From a virus, in the IMG/VR virus record IMGVR_UViG_3300037347_000115, positions 1 through 20,536 of that record: a stretch of DNA of 20,536 nucleotides; one strand, written 5' to 3'. Numbering within the stretch: the first letter of the stretch is position 1; every line of letters starts with the position of its first letter. Positions 14,553 through 20,118 of this stretch are shown one piece after another. The position numbers and the translations under genes were made by a program. The notes beneath the pieces were generated by a model that saw only the letters and a program-made list of their open reading frames with translations, had not been told where the DNA came from and did no database searches.

Positions 14553-16418
14553 TCACATATAGTTCGAAGCAATCGCCATGCGCCGTCGGCGTGGGCTCGG
14601 CGTCATCGGTGGAGTAATAGGTGCTGCGCCGGCAACGACGCGCACCCGACTCACCGGTACTGGCGGCAGCGCCTCCACCCGCTTGTTCAGACTCAAGCCC
14701 ATCGCCAGCAGGCCATGCAGCGCCGCATAGCCATACACCCGGCAGTCCAGCGCCTCATTGCGCCGGTCATCGGGCTTCCACCAGTAGCGCTGTGGGAAAC
14801 CCTTGACGTATTTGGTGCGCACCCGCTCGGCCGTCAGTTGATCAAAATACTGCGCATCCCGATCCAGCGGGAAATGCATCGTGCCCGGACCCGCATCGAC
14901 CTTCTTCAGTCGGGCGTAGATGGCTTCTTTGGCGGTATCCACACCGACCATGAACAGATTGACCTTGCCCTTGTTGGCCTTGCTCGGGCGCTTCGGCCAG
15001 ACCGGGCGCTTGCCAGACCCGCCTTTGATCGCCCAGATGCGTCGGCGCTCTTTGCCCTTGCAGAAGGCGTAGGCTGCCAGGGTGTGGTGGCCACCGGTGT
15101 CCAGACAGGCGGCTTCAATGATGAGGCCAGCGGCCAGCGTCTCGTGGGCGAAGGATGTCGACAGGTAGTCGTCCAGTTGCGCCCAGAGCGCGGGCGTCGA
15201 CGGATCGCCCCACAGCACCTTGTAATCGACCGACCAGGACTCCTCGTCCCGGCCCCAGCCGATCACTTCGAGTTCCAGTCGGTCATCCTGCACATCGATG
15301 CCGCAGGTGAGCAGCGCAACCTCGCCAGGCACGCCCGGGCCGTAGGTCTCGCGGCGTGTCATCAAGCCTTGCGCGTCCAGGGTCTCGCCCTCGCGGTCTT
15401 CCCAGGTCTCGGCCAACTTGGTGTTGACCCAGACCTTCAAGCGCACCGGGTCGTCCTTGGATGCGTGGTGCTCCTGCGCGATCTCGCCCCAGGTCAACCA
15501 GGGTGAATACAGGCTCGACAGGTGAAAGCCAAGGGTCTTGCCATCGCCTTGCGCCGTGGCCCGCCAGCGCCCGCCAGCCAGCAGCGCCGGCTTTCGGTAC
15601 TCGGGGTGCAGGCCCGCGCAGTGTGGGCAGTGCCAGGCTGCCTGTGCCCGCTCGTTCTCTGGCCAGCGGATATCGCGCCAGTTGATCTGACTGTGTACGC
15701 CGCAGTGGTCGCAGGGCACTTCGAAGATGCGCTGATCCGACTCCAGGTAGGCGGATTCGATGCGCGAGAACCCTTTCATCGTCGGCGTTGAGCACAGGTA
15801 GACCTTGCGGTTGATGAAGGTGGCGGCACGCTGCACCGCCAAAGAGATGGGGTCGCCCTCGCCATCGGCGTCAAACGGATAGCCGTCGACCTCATCCAGG
15901 AACAAGTAGCGCACCGGCATCGAGCGCAGGCCGACCGCGCTGTTGGCACCGGTCATGATCAGCACACCGCCGGGGAACTCCTTCATCAGTTGCGTGTTGC
16001 CGGAGTCGCGTGAGCGCGGGTCTTTGACGCGGCTCATCAGTTCCGGGCAGGACTCGATCAGCGCCGCGACCCGCTGCTTGGAGACGCGCTTGGCTCCTTC
16101 AACGGTGGGCTGCACCAGCAGCATCGGGCCGGGGGCGTGGTGGATGACATAGCCCAGCCAATTGAGGCCGACTTCTGTGCCACCTACCTGGGCCCCTTTC
16201 ATGAACACCACCCGCTCACAGCGGTAGATCGCCGACAGCGACTCCATCACTGCCGCCAAATACGGCGTGCGGCTGGTAGCCCAGCGTCCCGGCTCGGCCG
16301 ACGCCACCGAGGACAGCACTCGGTGCTCGTTGGCCCAGTCGTCGACGCTCAGGACGGGGTCGGGGGCGAGTCCCCGTTGCCACCCCGCCTCGACAACAGA
16401 TTCAAGGGTGTCGGACAC
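14553..16418 (-). CDS. terL: Terminase large subunit, GpA family
   Basis: 621 codons from GTG 16418-16416, chosen because GGAG lies six bases before it; a TTG two codons upstream is less well placed. ATPase motifs: KGAQVGGTE (74-82, Walker A-like), YLFLDEVDGY (171-180, Walker B with Asp175 and Glu176), CSTPT (209-213, motif III). Two Cys pairs, CDHC (236-239) and CPHC (264-267), form the zinc knuckle typical of the GpA family. The C-terminal nuclease has LLTCGIDVQDDRLELEVIGW and ACLDTGGHHT. It packages DNA into proheads through the portal. No small subunit lies upstream in this window, where the strand changes, so TerS must be elsewhere or replaced. Confidence 0.96.
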   Translation of the reverse strand: MSDTLESVVEAGWQRGLAPDPVLSVDDWANEHRVLSSVASAEPGRWATSRTPYLAAVMESLSAIYRCERVVFMKGAQVGGTEVGLNWLGYVIHHAPGPMLLVQPTVEGAKRVSKQRVAALIESCPELMSRVKDPRSRDSGNTQLMKEFPGGVLIMTGANSAVGLRSMPVRYLFLDEVDGYPFDADGEGDPISLAVQRAATFINRKVYLCSTPTMKGFSRIESAYLESDQRIFEVPCDHCGVHSQINWRDIRWPENERAQAAWHCPHCAGLHPEYRKPALLAGGRWRATAQGDGKTLGFHLSSLYSPWLTWGEIAQEHHASKDDPVRLKVWVNTKLAETWEDREGETLDAQGLMTRRETYGPGVPGEVALLTCGIDVQDDRLELEVIGWGRDEESWSVDYKVLWGDPSTPALWAQLDDYLSTSFAHETLAAGLIIEAACLDTGGHHTLAAYAFCKGKERRRIWAIKGGSGKRPVWPKRPSKANKGKVNLFMVGVDTAKEAIYARLKKVDAGPGTMHFPLDRDAQYFDQLTAERVRTKYVKGFPQRYWWKPDDRRNEALDCRVYGYAALHGLLAMGLSLNKRVEALPPVPVSRVRVVAGAAPITPPMTPSPRRRRMAIASNYM

Positions 16419-16539
16419 AAGCAACTCCGGGGCGAGAAGATAAAAAAATGATGAATAAATCCCAGATTTCGCTTGGCTTATGGTTTGAGTAGAGCGTTAC
16501 TACAAGCATCGCAACCAACACCAACCGGAGTCTCTGCAA
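16419..16539. other. Divergent intergenic region between terL operon and the small-gene array
   Basis: About 120 bases hold the start signals for the leftward late operon and for the first rightward small gene. The plus strand carries leader copy 1 (16472-16503). On the minus strand I see an AT-rich stretch (about 16440-16465) before the terL Shine-Dalgarno but no convincing -35/-10 pair. As the neighbouring small genes run the other way, the late promoter for terL must be here or read through from further right. Confidence 0.5.
16472..16503 (+). promoter_or_regulatory. Shared leader copy 1
   Basis: CTTGGCTT at 16472 and GCGTTACTAC at 16494 (22 bases from first base to first base), then ACAAGCATC as in copy 2, and CCGGAG before the ATG at 16540. 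The middle part differs from the other copies, and there is no upstream inverted arm. It is the divergent-region copy. Confidence 0.6.
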
Positions 16540-16764
16540 ATGAAAACCACCACCGCATTTCGCACCCTCAACGCCATGCGCATCGCCCGCCAAAACACTG
16601 GCGGATACAACGTTCGCGCACTCACCAAATCTGGTCAACCAAGCAAAGTGCTCAGCAGCGACTACAACGGGCAAACCGAATTTAGCCTTGAACAGGCCAC
16701 TGCTTACAAAACGCGCCTTGAGGAACTCAACGCAGATCGCACTTGGCTAGTTTTACCGACCTGA
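16540..16764 (+). CDS. Small protein A of the leader-linked array, unknown function
   Basis: 74 codons, with GGAG nine bases before ATG and a shared leader upstream. The sequence (MKTTTAFRTLNAMRIARQNT, GGYNVRALTKSG, then FSLEQATAYKTRLEELNADR) is basic in the N-terminal half and helical in the C-terminal half. I do not recognise a family. There are no Cys, signal peptide or membrane segment. It is probably real: good start, conserved leader, GC codon use, and its stop is just upstream of the next leader. Confidence 0.7.
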   Translation: MKTTTAFRTLNAMRIARQNTGGYNVRALTKSGQPSKVLSSDYNGQTEFSLEQATAYKTRLEELNADRTWLVLPT

Positions 16765-16784
16765 TGCAAAAAAACCAAGTTCCG

Positions 16785-16816
16785 CTTGGCTTCTCAAGCA
16801 AACAGCGCGTTACTAC
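16785..16816 (+). promoter_or_regulatory. Shared leader copy 2
   Basis: CTTGGCTT at 16785 and GCGTTACTAC at 16807 (offset 22), ATG at 16851. An upstream arm CCAAG (16775-16779) can pair with CTTGG (16785-16789). Alternatively GCTTG (16784-16788) can pair with CAAGC (16795-16799); the two hairpins exclude each other. Confidence 0.7.
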
Positions 16817-16850
16817 AAGCATCCCAACCAACACAGCAAAGGACAACCCC

Positions 16851-17057
16851 ATGACCACCATCAACAGCATCCTCGCCGAGATCGCCCGCCGCCACCTCAG
16901 CATCGAAACCCTGGAGACCCGCAACGCAGACAGCCTGGACTTTTATGACACCGCCGTCTGGTGTGTGCGTGACGCATTGGAAGCTGCCTTTAAAGCAGGC
17001 GTTGAACTGGGCGCCTCCATGCCCAAGCCGACAGAGTCAGAGATTGCCAACGGATAA
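16851..17057 (+). CDS. Small protein B, probable DUF6900 family
   Basis: 68 codons. The start at 16851 follows AAAGGA and the shared leader; an upstream in-frame ATG would run through the leader and is rejected. ILAEIARRHLSIETLETRNA, then DSLDFYDTAVWCVRDALEAA and FKAGVELG matches my memory of DUF6900, small proteins of phages and plasmids with a conserved 'ETLETRN-DSLDF--VAVW' core. The function is unknown. The short acidic tail SMPKPTESEIANG is probably disordered. The next leader begins a few bases after the stop. Confidence 0.75.
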   Translation: MTTINSILAEIARRHLSIETLETRNADSLDFYDTAVWCVRDALEAAFKAGVELGASMPKPTESEIANG

Positions 17058-17072
17058 GCAAAAAAGAGGTTG

Positions 17073-17120
17073 AGCCAAGCAACAAACGCTTGGCTTGTCC
17101 TGCAAACAGCGCGTTCATTG
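17073..17120 (+). promoter_or_regulatory. Shared leader copy 3, with 8-base hairpin
   Basis: AGCCAAGC (17073-17080), loop AACAAAC, GCTTGGCT (17088-17095) is a perfect 8-base inverted repeat. CTTGGCTT at 17089 is followed at offset 22 by GCGTTCATTG (17111). ATG at 17154. The A-rich GATAAGCAAAAAAGA just upstream is the same as before copy 4. Confidence 0.72.
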
Positions 17121-17153
17121 CACCGACCCAACCACCAACCCAAGGAAAAAATC

Positions 17154-17726
17154 ATGACCACCAGCCAACTCACCGCCAGCCAACACGCCGTCCTGGCCTA
17201 CGCCATTCACAACACCAGCGGCAAGATCGACTGGTTCCCTGACCACATCAAAGGCGGCGCGCGCCAGAAGGTGCTCGACGGGCTTTTCAACCGCGCACTG
17301 ATCACCAGCGACGGCGGCATCAACTGGTTTGTCGCCGCCGAAGGCTACGACGCCCTTGGCTGCGCCCGGCCAGGTGCTACCCCTGTTGCCCCTGACATAG
17401 AGATGGAGGCCGACGTGGCCGCAGCCGAGGCCTCCTGGGCGCAAGCGAAAGAGGTCGAACCCACCACGGTGGCAACGGTGGCAACAACAGTGACTGTGGT
17501 GGCCACAGAGCAGAAGCCCCGCACTCGCGAGCACAGCAAGCAGGCCACCGTAATCAGCATGCTCCAGCGGCCCGAGGGTGCAACCATCGCGCAGATCTGC
17601 GAGGCAACCAGCTGGCAAGCACACACCGTGCGCGGCACCTTTGCCGGAGCGTTCAAGAAGAAACTGGGGCTCAACATCACCTCAGACAAAACCCAGGGTG
17701 GCACGCGCACCTACCGGGTTGCCTGA
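17154..17726 (+). CDS. DUF3489 domain protein, probable DNA-binding regulator
   Basis: 190 codons, AAGGA before the ATG, shared leader upstream. The C-terminal ~75 residues are DUF3489: KQATVISMLQRPEGATIAQI, CEATSWQAHTVRGTFAGAFK, KKLGLNITSDKTQGGTRTYR. The pattern is that of a winged helix-turn-helix. The N-terminal part (LTASQHAVLAYAIHN, GGARQKVLDGLFNRALITSD, INWFVAAEGYDALG) may be a second winged-helix-like domain. Between them lies a Val/Thr/Ala-rich linker (VATVATTVTVVATEQ). It is the only array member that looks like a transcription factor, so it is a candidate regulator of the shared leader; this is inference. Confidence 0.85.
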   Translation: MTTSQLTASQHAVLAYAIHNTSGKIDWFPDHIKGGARQKVLDGLFNRALITSDGGINWFVAAEGYDALGCARPGATPVAPDIEMEADVAAAEASWAQAKEVEPTTVATVATTVTVVATEQKPRTREHSKQATVISMLQRPEGATIAQICEATSWQAHTVRGTFAGAFKKKLGLNITSDKTQGGTRTYRVA

Positions 17727-17742
17727 GCGCAAGGTCACACGC

Positions 17743-18060
17743 ATGAACGCCTTTCCGAATTTCACCAACGCCGCCCGCGAGTTCATCGCAGAGCGACTCG
17801 ACACCATCGAGAAGAACGATTTTTTCGATTACACGCCCCAGGACTTGGCCTCGGTACAACGCGAACACGGCCTGATCGAGCAGGAAATCGCCAACATGGG
17901 AATCTTGCTCGATGCGGCCAGCGCCATTGCCAACATGTTGCATCCGAGCATCGAGAAACTGCTGCGACAACGCGGCTTCGAATACGAGGCCGACCGCGTG
18001 GCCGACTTGGTGCGTGCCGTCGAGGCGATCAATACGCCCGATCAATCACCCAACATTTAG
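17743..18060 (+). CDS. Small protein D, unknown, co-transcribed with the DUF3489 gene
   Basis: 105 codons, only 17 bases after the DUF3489 stop and the sole gene in the array without its own leader, so the two form an operon. AAGG lies ten bases before the ATG. The product is mostly helical and acidic (FTNAAREFIAERLDTIEKND, FFDYTPQDLASVQREHGLIE, then ASAIANMLHPSIEKLLRQRG). No family is recognised, nor any catalytic motif or membrane segment. It could be a partner of the DUF3489 protein (inference from pairing). Confidence 0.7.
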   Translation: MNAFPNFTNAAREFIAERLDTIEKNDFFDYTPQDLASVQREHGLIEQEIANMGILLDAASAIANMLHPSIEKLLRQRGFEYEADRVADLVRAVEAINTPDQSPNI

Positions 18061-18111
18061 CGACTACGCCACGCTACGTGGCCCGCTTGGGATAAGCAAA
18101 AAAGATTCCAA

Positions 18112-18158
18112 AGAAGCCAAGAAATGCTTGGCTTCTCTCTCAAACAGCGCGTTACTAC
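18112..18158 (+). promoter_or_regulatory. Shared leader copy 4, with 10-base hairpin
   Basis: AGAAGCCAAG (18112-18121), loop AAATG, CTTGGCTTCT (18127-18136) is a perfect 10-base inverted repeat. GCGTTACTAC follows at 18149, again 22 bases after CTTGGC begins. ATG at 18198. Read on the minus strand the hairpin is followed by a T-run (from AAAAAAG), so it could also end leftward transcripts. Confidence 0.78.
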
Positions 18159-18197
18159 GGGTGTCGAAACAAACAAGCAAACAACCGGAGTCCAATC

Positions 18198-18377
18198 ATG
18201 AACCAAGTCACCATCAAACGCATCAGCACCGACGAAGAACTGATCTCCCAACGCACTATTGGCTACCAAATTTTGGTCAACGAAGAGTACTTGCTCACCT
18301 GTACGGATGTGATCGATGCGATGGCCTTCAAGGCCAAACTCGAACAGCAACCGCAGGACTGGGTCAAGATTGGCTGA
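18198..18377 (+). CDS. Small protein E, unknown function
   Basis: 59 codons, starting at ATG 18198 with GGAG eight bases upstream, ending TGA 18375-18377. The protein reads MNQVTIKRISTDEELISQRT, then IGYQILVNEEYLLTCTDVID and AMAFKAKLEQQPQDWVKIG. It has a beta-hairpin followed by a helix and is balanced in charge. I do not recognise it. Its leader is almost identical to that of gene H, over more than 90 bases, although the two proteins are unrelated. Support comes from the leader, start signal and codon use. Confidence 0.7.
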   Translation: MNQVTIKRISTDEELISQRTIGYQILVNEEYLLTCTDVIDAMAFKAKLEQQPQDWVKIG

Positions 18378-18434
18378 TGCCAATGCGCAGATGTCAGCGT
18401 CCTTCAAATCAATTCAAAAATTGATCGAAATTGA

Positions 18435-18466
18435 CTTGGCTTCTCAAGCAAACAGCGTCTTCATAG
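18435..18466 (+). promoter_or_regulatory. Shared leader copy 5
   Basis: CTTGGCTT at 18435, preceded by TTGA, and GTCTTCATAG at 18457 (offset 22), then AGGTGTTG. ATG at 18523, the longest distance of the eight. Upstream ATTCAAAAATTG (18412-18423) is shared with copy 6 (18899-18910), so copies 5 and 6 form a subtype. Confidence 0.65.
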
Positions 18467-18522
18467 AGGTGTTGCAGCAAACCTGCTCAACGCGACAAAA
18501 ACCAACCTAAAGGACAAAAATA

Positions 18523-18789
18523 ATGAGTAACACAGCAGCCCCATCCACCACGCAAGTGGCAGAGCAACTTCGCGACATCCAGCTTGAATTGATCGACTTG
18601 CTTGATCAGGCACAACGCCTGCTGCGCACCGCCCCAAGCATCACCCGCCAACGCGCAGAGAGCTATTGGCTGGCACACGCCCGCATGGCCATCACCAAGA
18701 ACCACAGTTATTTGGGTGGCTCCATGGTGGACATGGACGACACCATCGCCGAGATCGAAGGCGCGGGCGGCGAGGACGACGAGTCCTGA
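18523..18789 (+). CDS. Small protein F, unknown, acidic C-terminus
   Basis: 88 codons, AAGGA before the ATG. VAEQLRDIQLELIDLLDQAQ with RLLRTAPSITRQRAESYWLA looks like a long amphipathic helical hairpin. The C-terminus MVDMDDTIAEIEGAGGEDDE is strongly acidic. No family is recognised. An acidic small phage protein may mimic DNA or bind a basic surface, but that is speculation. It is probably its own transcription unit: leader copy 5 upstream, and a GC-rich hairpin 12 bases after the stop. Confidence 0.7.
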   Translation: MSNTAAPSTTQVAEQLRDIQLELIDLLDQAQRLLRTAPSITRQRAESYWLAHARMAITKNHSYLGGSMVDMDDTIAEIEGAGGEDDES

Positions 18790-18801
18790 TCAAAACGCAG
18801 T

Positions 18802-18822
18802 GCCGCCAACCAAACTGGCGGC
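18802..18822 (+). terminator. GC-rich hairpin after gene F, terminator-like without T-run
   Basis: GCCGCCA (18802-18808), loop ACCAAAC, TGGCGGC (18816-18822), a perfect 7-base stem just after the gene F stop. No T-run follows, so an intrinsic terminator is uncertain; it may protect the 3' end of the message. The remaining ~100 bases up to the next leader hold no gene I can support. Confidence 0.4.
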
Positions 18823-18921
18823 GCGTACCGGACAAGAGCCATGTTGGTGCGCGGGCATCAAAAGCAGCGTCAGATTGAAGTGACTACCTCGAAAAAAGAT
18901 TCAAAAATTGTTCGGGATTGA

Positions 18922-18953
18922 CTTGGCTTCTAAAGCAAACAGAGCGTTCATAG
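18922..18953 (+). promoter_or_regulatory. Shared leader copy 6
   Basis: CTTGGCTT at 18922, preceded by TTGA, and GCGTTCATAG at 18944 (offset 22), then AGGTGTCG. ATG at 18992. One base in the CAAG arm differs from copy 5 (AAAG). Same subtype as copy 5, with shared ATTCAAAAATTG upstream. Confidence 0.68.
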
Positions 18954-18991
18954 AGGTGTCGCGATTGACGACGCATTTACAAGGAAAAAAC

Positions 18992-19351
18992 ATGACACAC
19001 ATGACTATCACCATTGAACGCACACCACGCACCCTTGAGTTACACGACGGGGCCATCGAAGTGATCGAACTCGGAGTGCTACTCCCCTTTGCCCGCAAGC
19101 CTGCCGACTTGAATGAAGTGGGAGGCTACGGACAACAAAAAGTCTTCATCATCGAAACCCGGGAGATGAGCCCTGCCGAGTTTGACGATTTCGCCGCCAC
19201 ACTTCTCAAGTCGCGCGACTGGCTCAAGGGCAAGGGCGGCGGCGCATATGGCGGCTACCTCTGCATCGAGATCAGCGCACCGGGTCGCCCCTACCTCTAC
19301 ATCAACCCAGAAGGTAGCGACTACGCCCGTTACGTGGCCAGACTGGGCTGA
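18992..19351 (+). CDS. Small protein G, unknown function
   Basis: 119 codons. The start at 18992 follows AAGGA by six bases; a longer in-frame version would begin inside the leader and is rejected. The protein is an alpha/beta type: MTITIERTPRTLELHDGAIE, VIELGVLLPFARKPADLNEV, KVFIIETREMSPAEFDDFAA, KGKGGGAYGGYLCIEISAPG, PYLYINPEGSDYARYVARLG. I have a faint memory of similar hypothetical proteins on mobile elements but no family name. No catalytic motif is obvious; there is a single Cys. No membrane segment. Confidence 0.72.
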   Translation: MTHMTITIERTPRTLELHDGAIEVIELGVLLPFARKPADLNEVGGYGQQKVFIIETREMSPAEFDDFAATLLKSRDWLKGKGGGAYGGYLCIEISAPGRPYLYINPEGSDYARYVARLG

Positions 19352-19367
19352 TAAAAAAGATTGAAAA

Positions 19368-19413
19368 GAAGCCAAGAAATGCTTGGCTTCCCTCTCAAAC
19401 AGCGCGTTACTAC
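19368..19413 (+). promoter_or_regulatory. Shared leader copy 7, with 9-base hairpin
   Basis: GAAGCCAAG (19368-19376), loop AAATG, CTTGGCTTC (19382-19390) is a perfect 9-base inverted repeat; GCGTTACTAC follows at 19404 (offset 22). ATG at 19448. From the A-rich run before the hairpin to the CCGGAGTCCA before the start codon, it is nearly the same as copy 4. Confidence 0.78.
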
Positions 19414-19447
19414 GGGTGTCGAAACAAACAAACAACCGGAGTCCAAG

Positions 19448-19816
19448 ATGAACAAAAACCCAATCGCCATCCCCGCCACCACCAACGAGTCGTGGGGTTT
19501 TTGGGGCACCATGAACGAAAAGGCTAAAGCAGCCTGGCCCTTGGCGATGACAGCAGTCGCAGATGCCACCCAATGCGATCCCGAGCAAGTCAGAGCCTTC
19601 CTGGACAGCCGCCATGGCCGCCACTTTGCAGACGACGTCAACAACGCACTGTTTTTGGGTGCCAATCTGCAAGATGCCGTCAAACAGGCCACCCAACGTT
19701 GGATGACCTGGTCAATCAGCCGCCAAACCAGCAAGGATTGCGGCATCCCCAAGGGCCTGCCTTACCTCACCGGGTTTGTGCTGCAAGCCGCCATCGACGA
19801 AGAACTCGCGGCCTGA
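19448..19816 (+). CDS. Small protein H, unknown function
   Basis: 122 codons, GGAG six bases before ATG 19448. Trp-rich N-terminus (NESWGFWGTMNEKAKAAWPL), then AMTAVADATQCDPEQVRAFL, DSRHGRHFADDVNNALFLGA, and a C-terminus with PYLTGFVLQAAIDEELAA. It looks like a compact helical protein. No family is recognised. The RHGRHFADDVNNAL segment is the most distinctive part and would be the best search query. One gene in one leader-controlled unit. Confidence 0.72.
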   Translation: MNKNPIAIPATTNESWGFWGTMNEKAKAAWPLAMTAVADATQCDPEQVRAFLDSRHGRHFADDVNNALFLGANLQDAVKQATQRWMTWSISRQTSKDCGIPKGLPYLTGFVLQAAIDEELAA

Positions 19817-19819
19817 GAC

Positions 19820-19853
19820 CGAAAGGCCCGACCTAACGCTGGGCCGCATTTCG
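19820..19853 (+). terminator. Bulged hairpin after gene H, weak terminator candidate
   Basis: CGAAAGGCCC (19820-19829) can pair with GGGCC (19841-19845) and, after a three-base bulge, TTTCG (19849-19853). It lies directly after the gene H stop. There is no T-run, so termination is uncertain. Confidence 0.3.
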
Positions 19854-19877
19854 ATGGAAAGATTGTCGATCAAATAG

Positions 19878-19909
19878 CTTGGCTTCTCTTTTGACAAGCG
19901 CCATCATGC
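19878..19909 (+). promoter_or_regulatory. Shared leader copy 8, most diverged
   Basis: CTTGGCTT at 19878 followed by CTCTTTTGACAAGC, and GCCATCATGC at 19900, again exactly 22 bases on. ATG at 19945. The second box matches only loosely; the spacing is what links it to the other copies. Confidence 0.5.
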
Positions 19910-19944
19910 TTCTGTCAGCACAAACAAACCAAAGGATCAGCAAA

Positions 19945-20118
19945 ATGAACACCACCCTCGATCAAGTCATTGATGCACTGAAGCCAGGCCAAGAAATCCA
20001 AGTCTCCGGCGACAGTAACCTCTGGGTAACCGCCGAACGCAGCGGCAACGGCCAATGGCTACGTTTCGTGCGCCACACCCGCAACGGCTTCACGGTGTTC
20101 AAGACCACCCGGTTCTGA
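19945..20118 (+). CDS. Small protein I, unknown function
   Basis: 57 codons, AAAGGA upstream of ATG 19945. MNTTLDQVIDALKPGQEIQV, then SGDSNLWVTAERSGNGQWLR, FVRHTRNGFTVFKTTRF: a short helix followed by three or four beta strands, basic overall (possible nucleic-acid binder; speculation). The last 60 bases overlap the 3' end of the convergent methyltransferase gene, so the two genes share DNA in opposite strands. Confidence 0.62.
   Translation: MNTTLDQVIDALKPGQEIQVSGDSNLWVTAERSGNGQWLRFVRHTRNGFTVFKTTRF

Noticed and set aside
14715-15506. 263-codon plus-strand reading frame
   Set aside because: Antisense of terL; the terL frame has all ATPase and zinc motifs.
16472-16503. Leaders as sigma-54 promoters (GG-N10-GC)
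   Set aside because: GG and the next GC are 8 bases apart in some copies and further in others; the spacing needed for sigma-54 is not kept, while the 22-base offset is.
16472-19909. Eight repeats as a CRISPR array
   Set aside because: Repeat intervals are about 300-1040 bases, contain genes with start signals, and the repeats are imperfect; the pattern is of promoters or leaders, not spacers.
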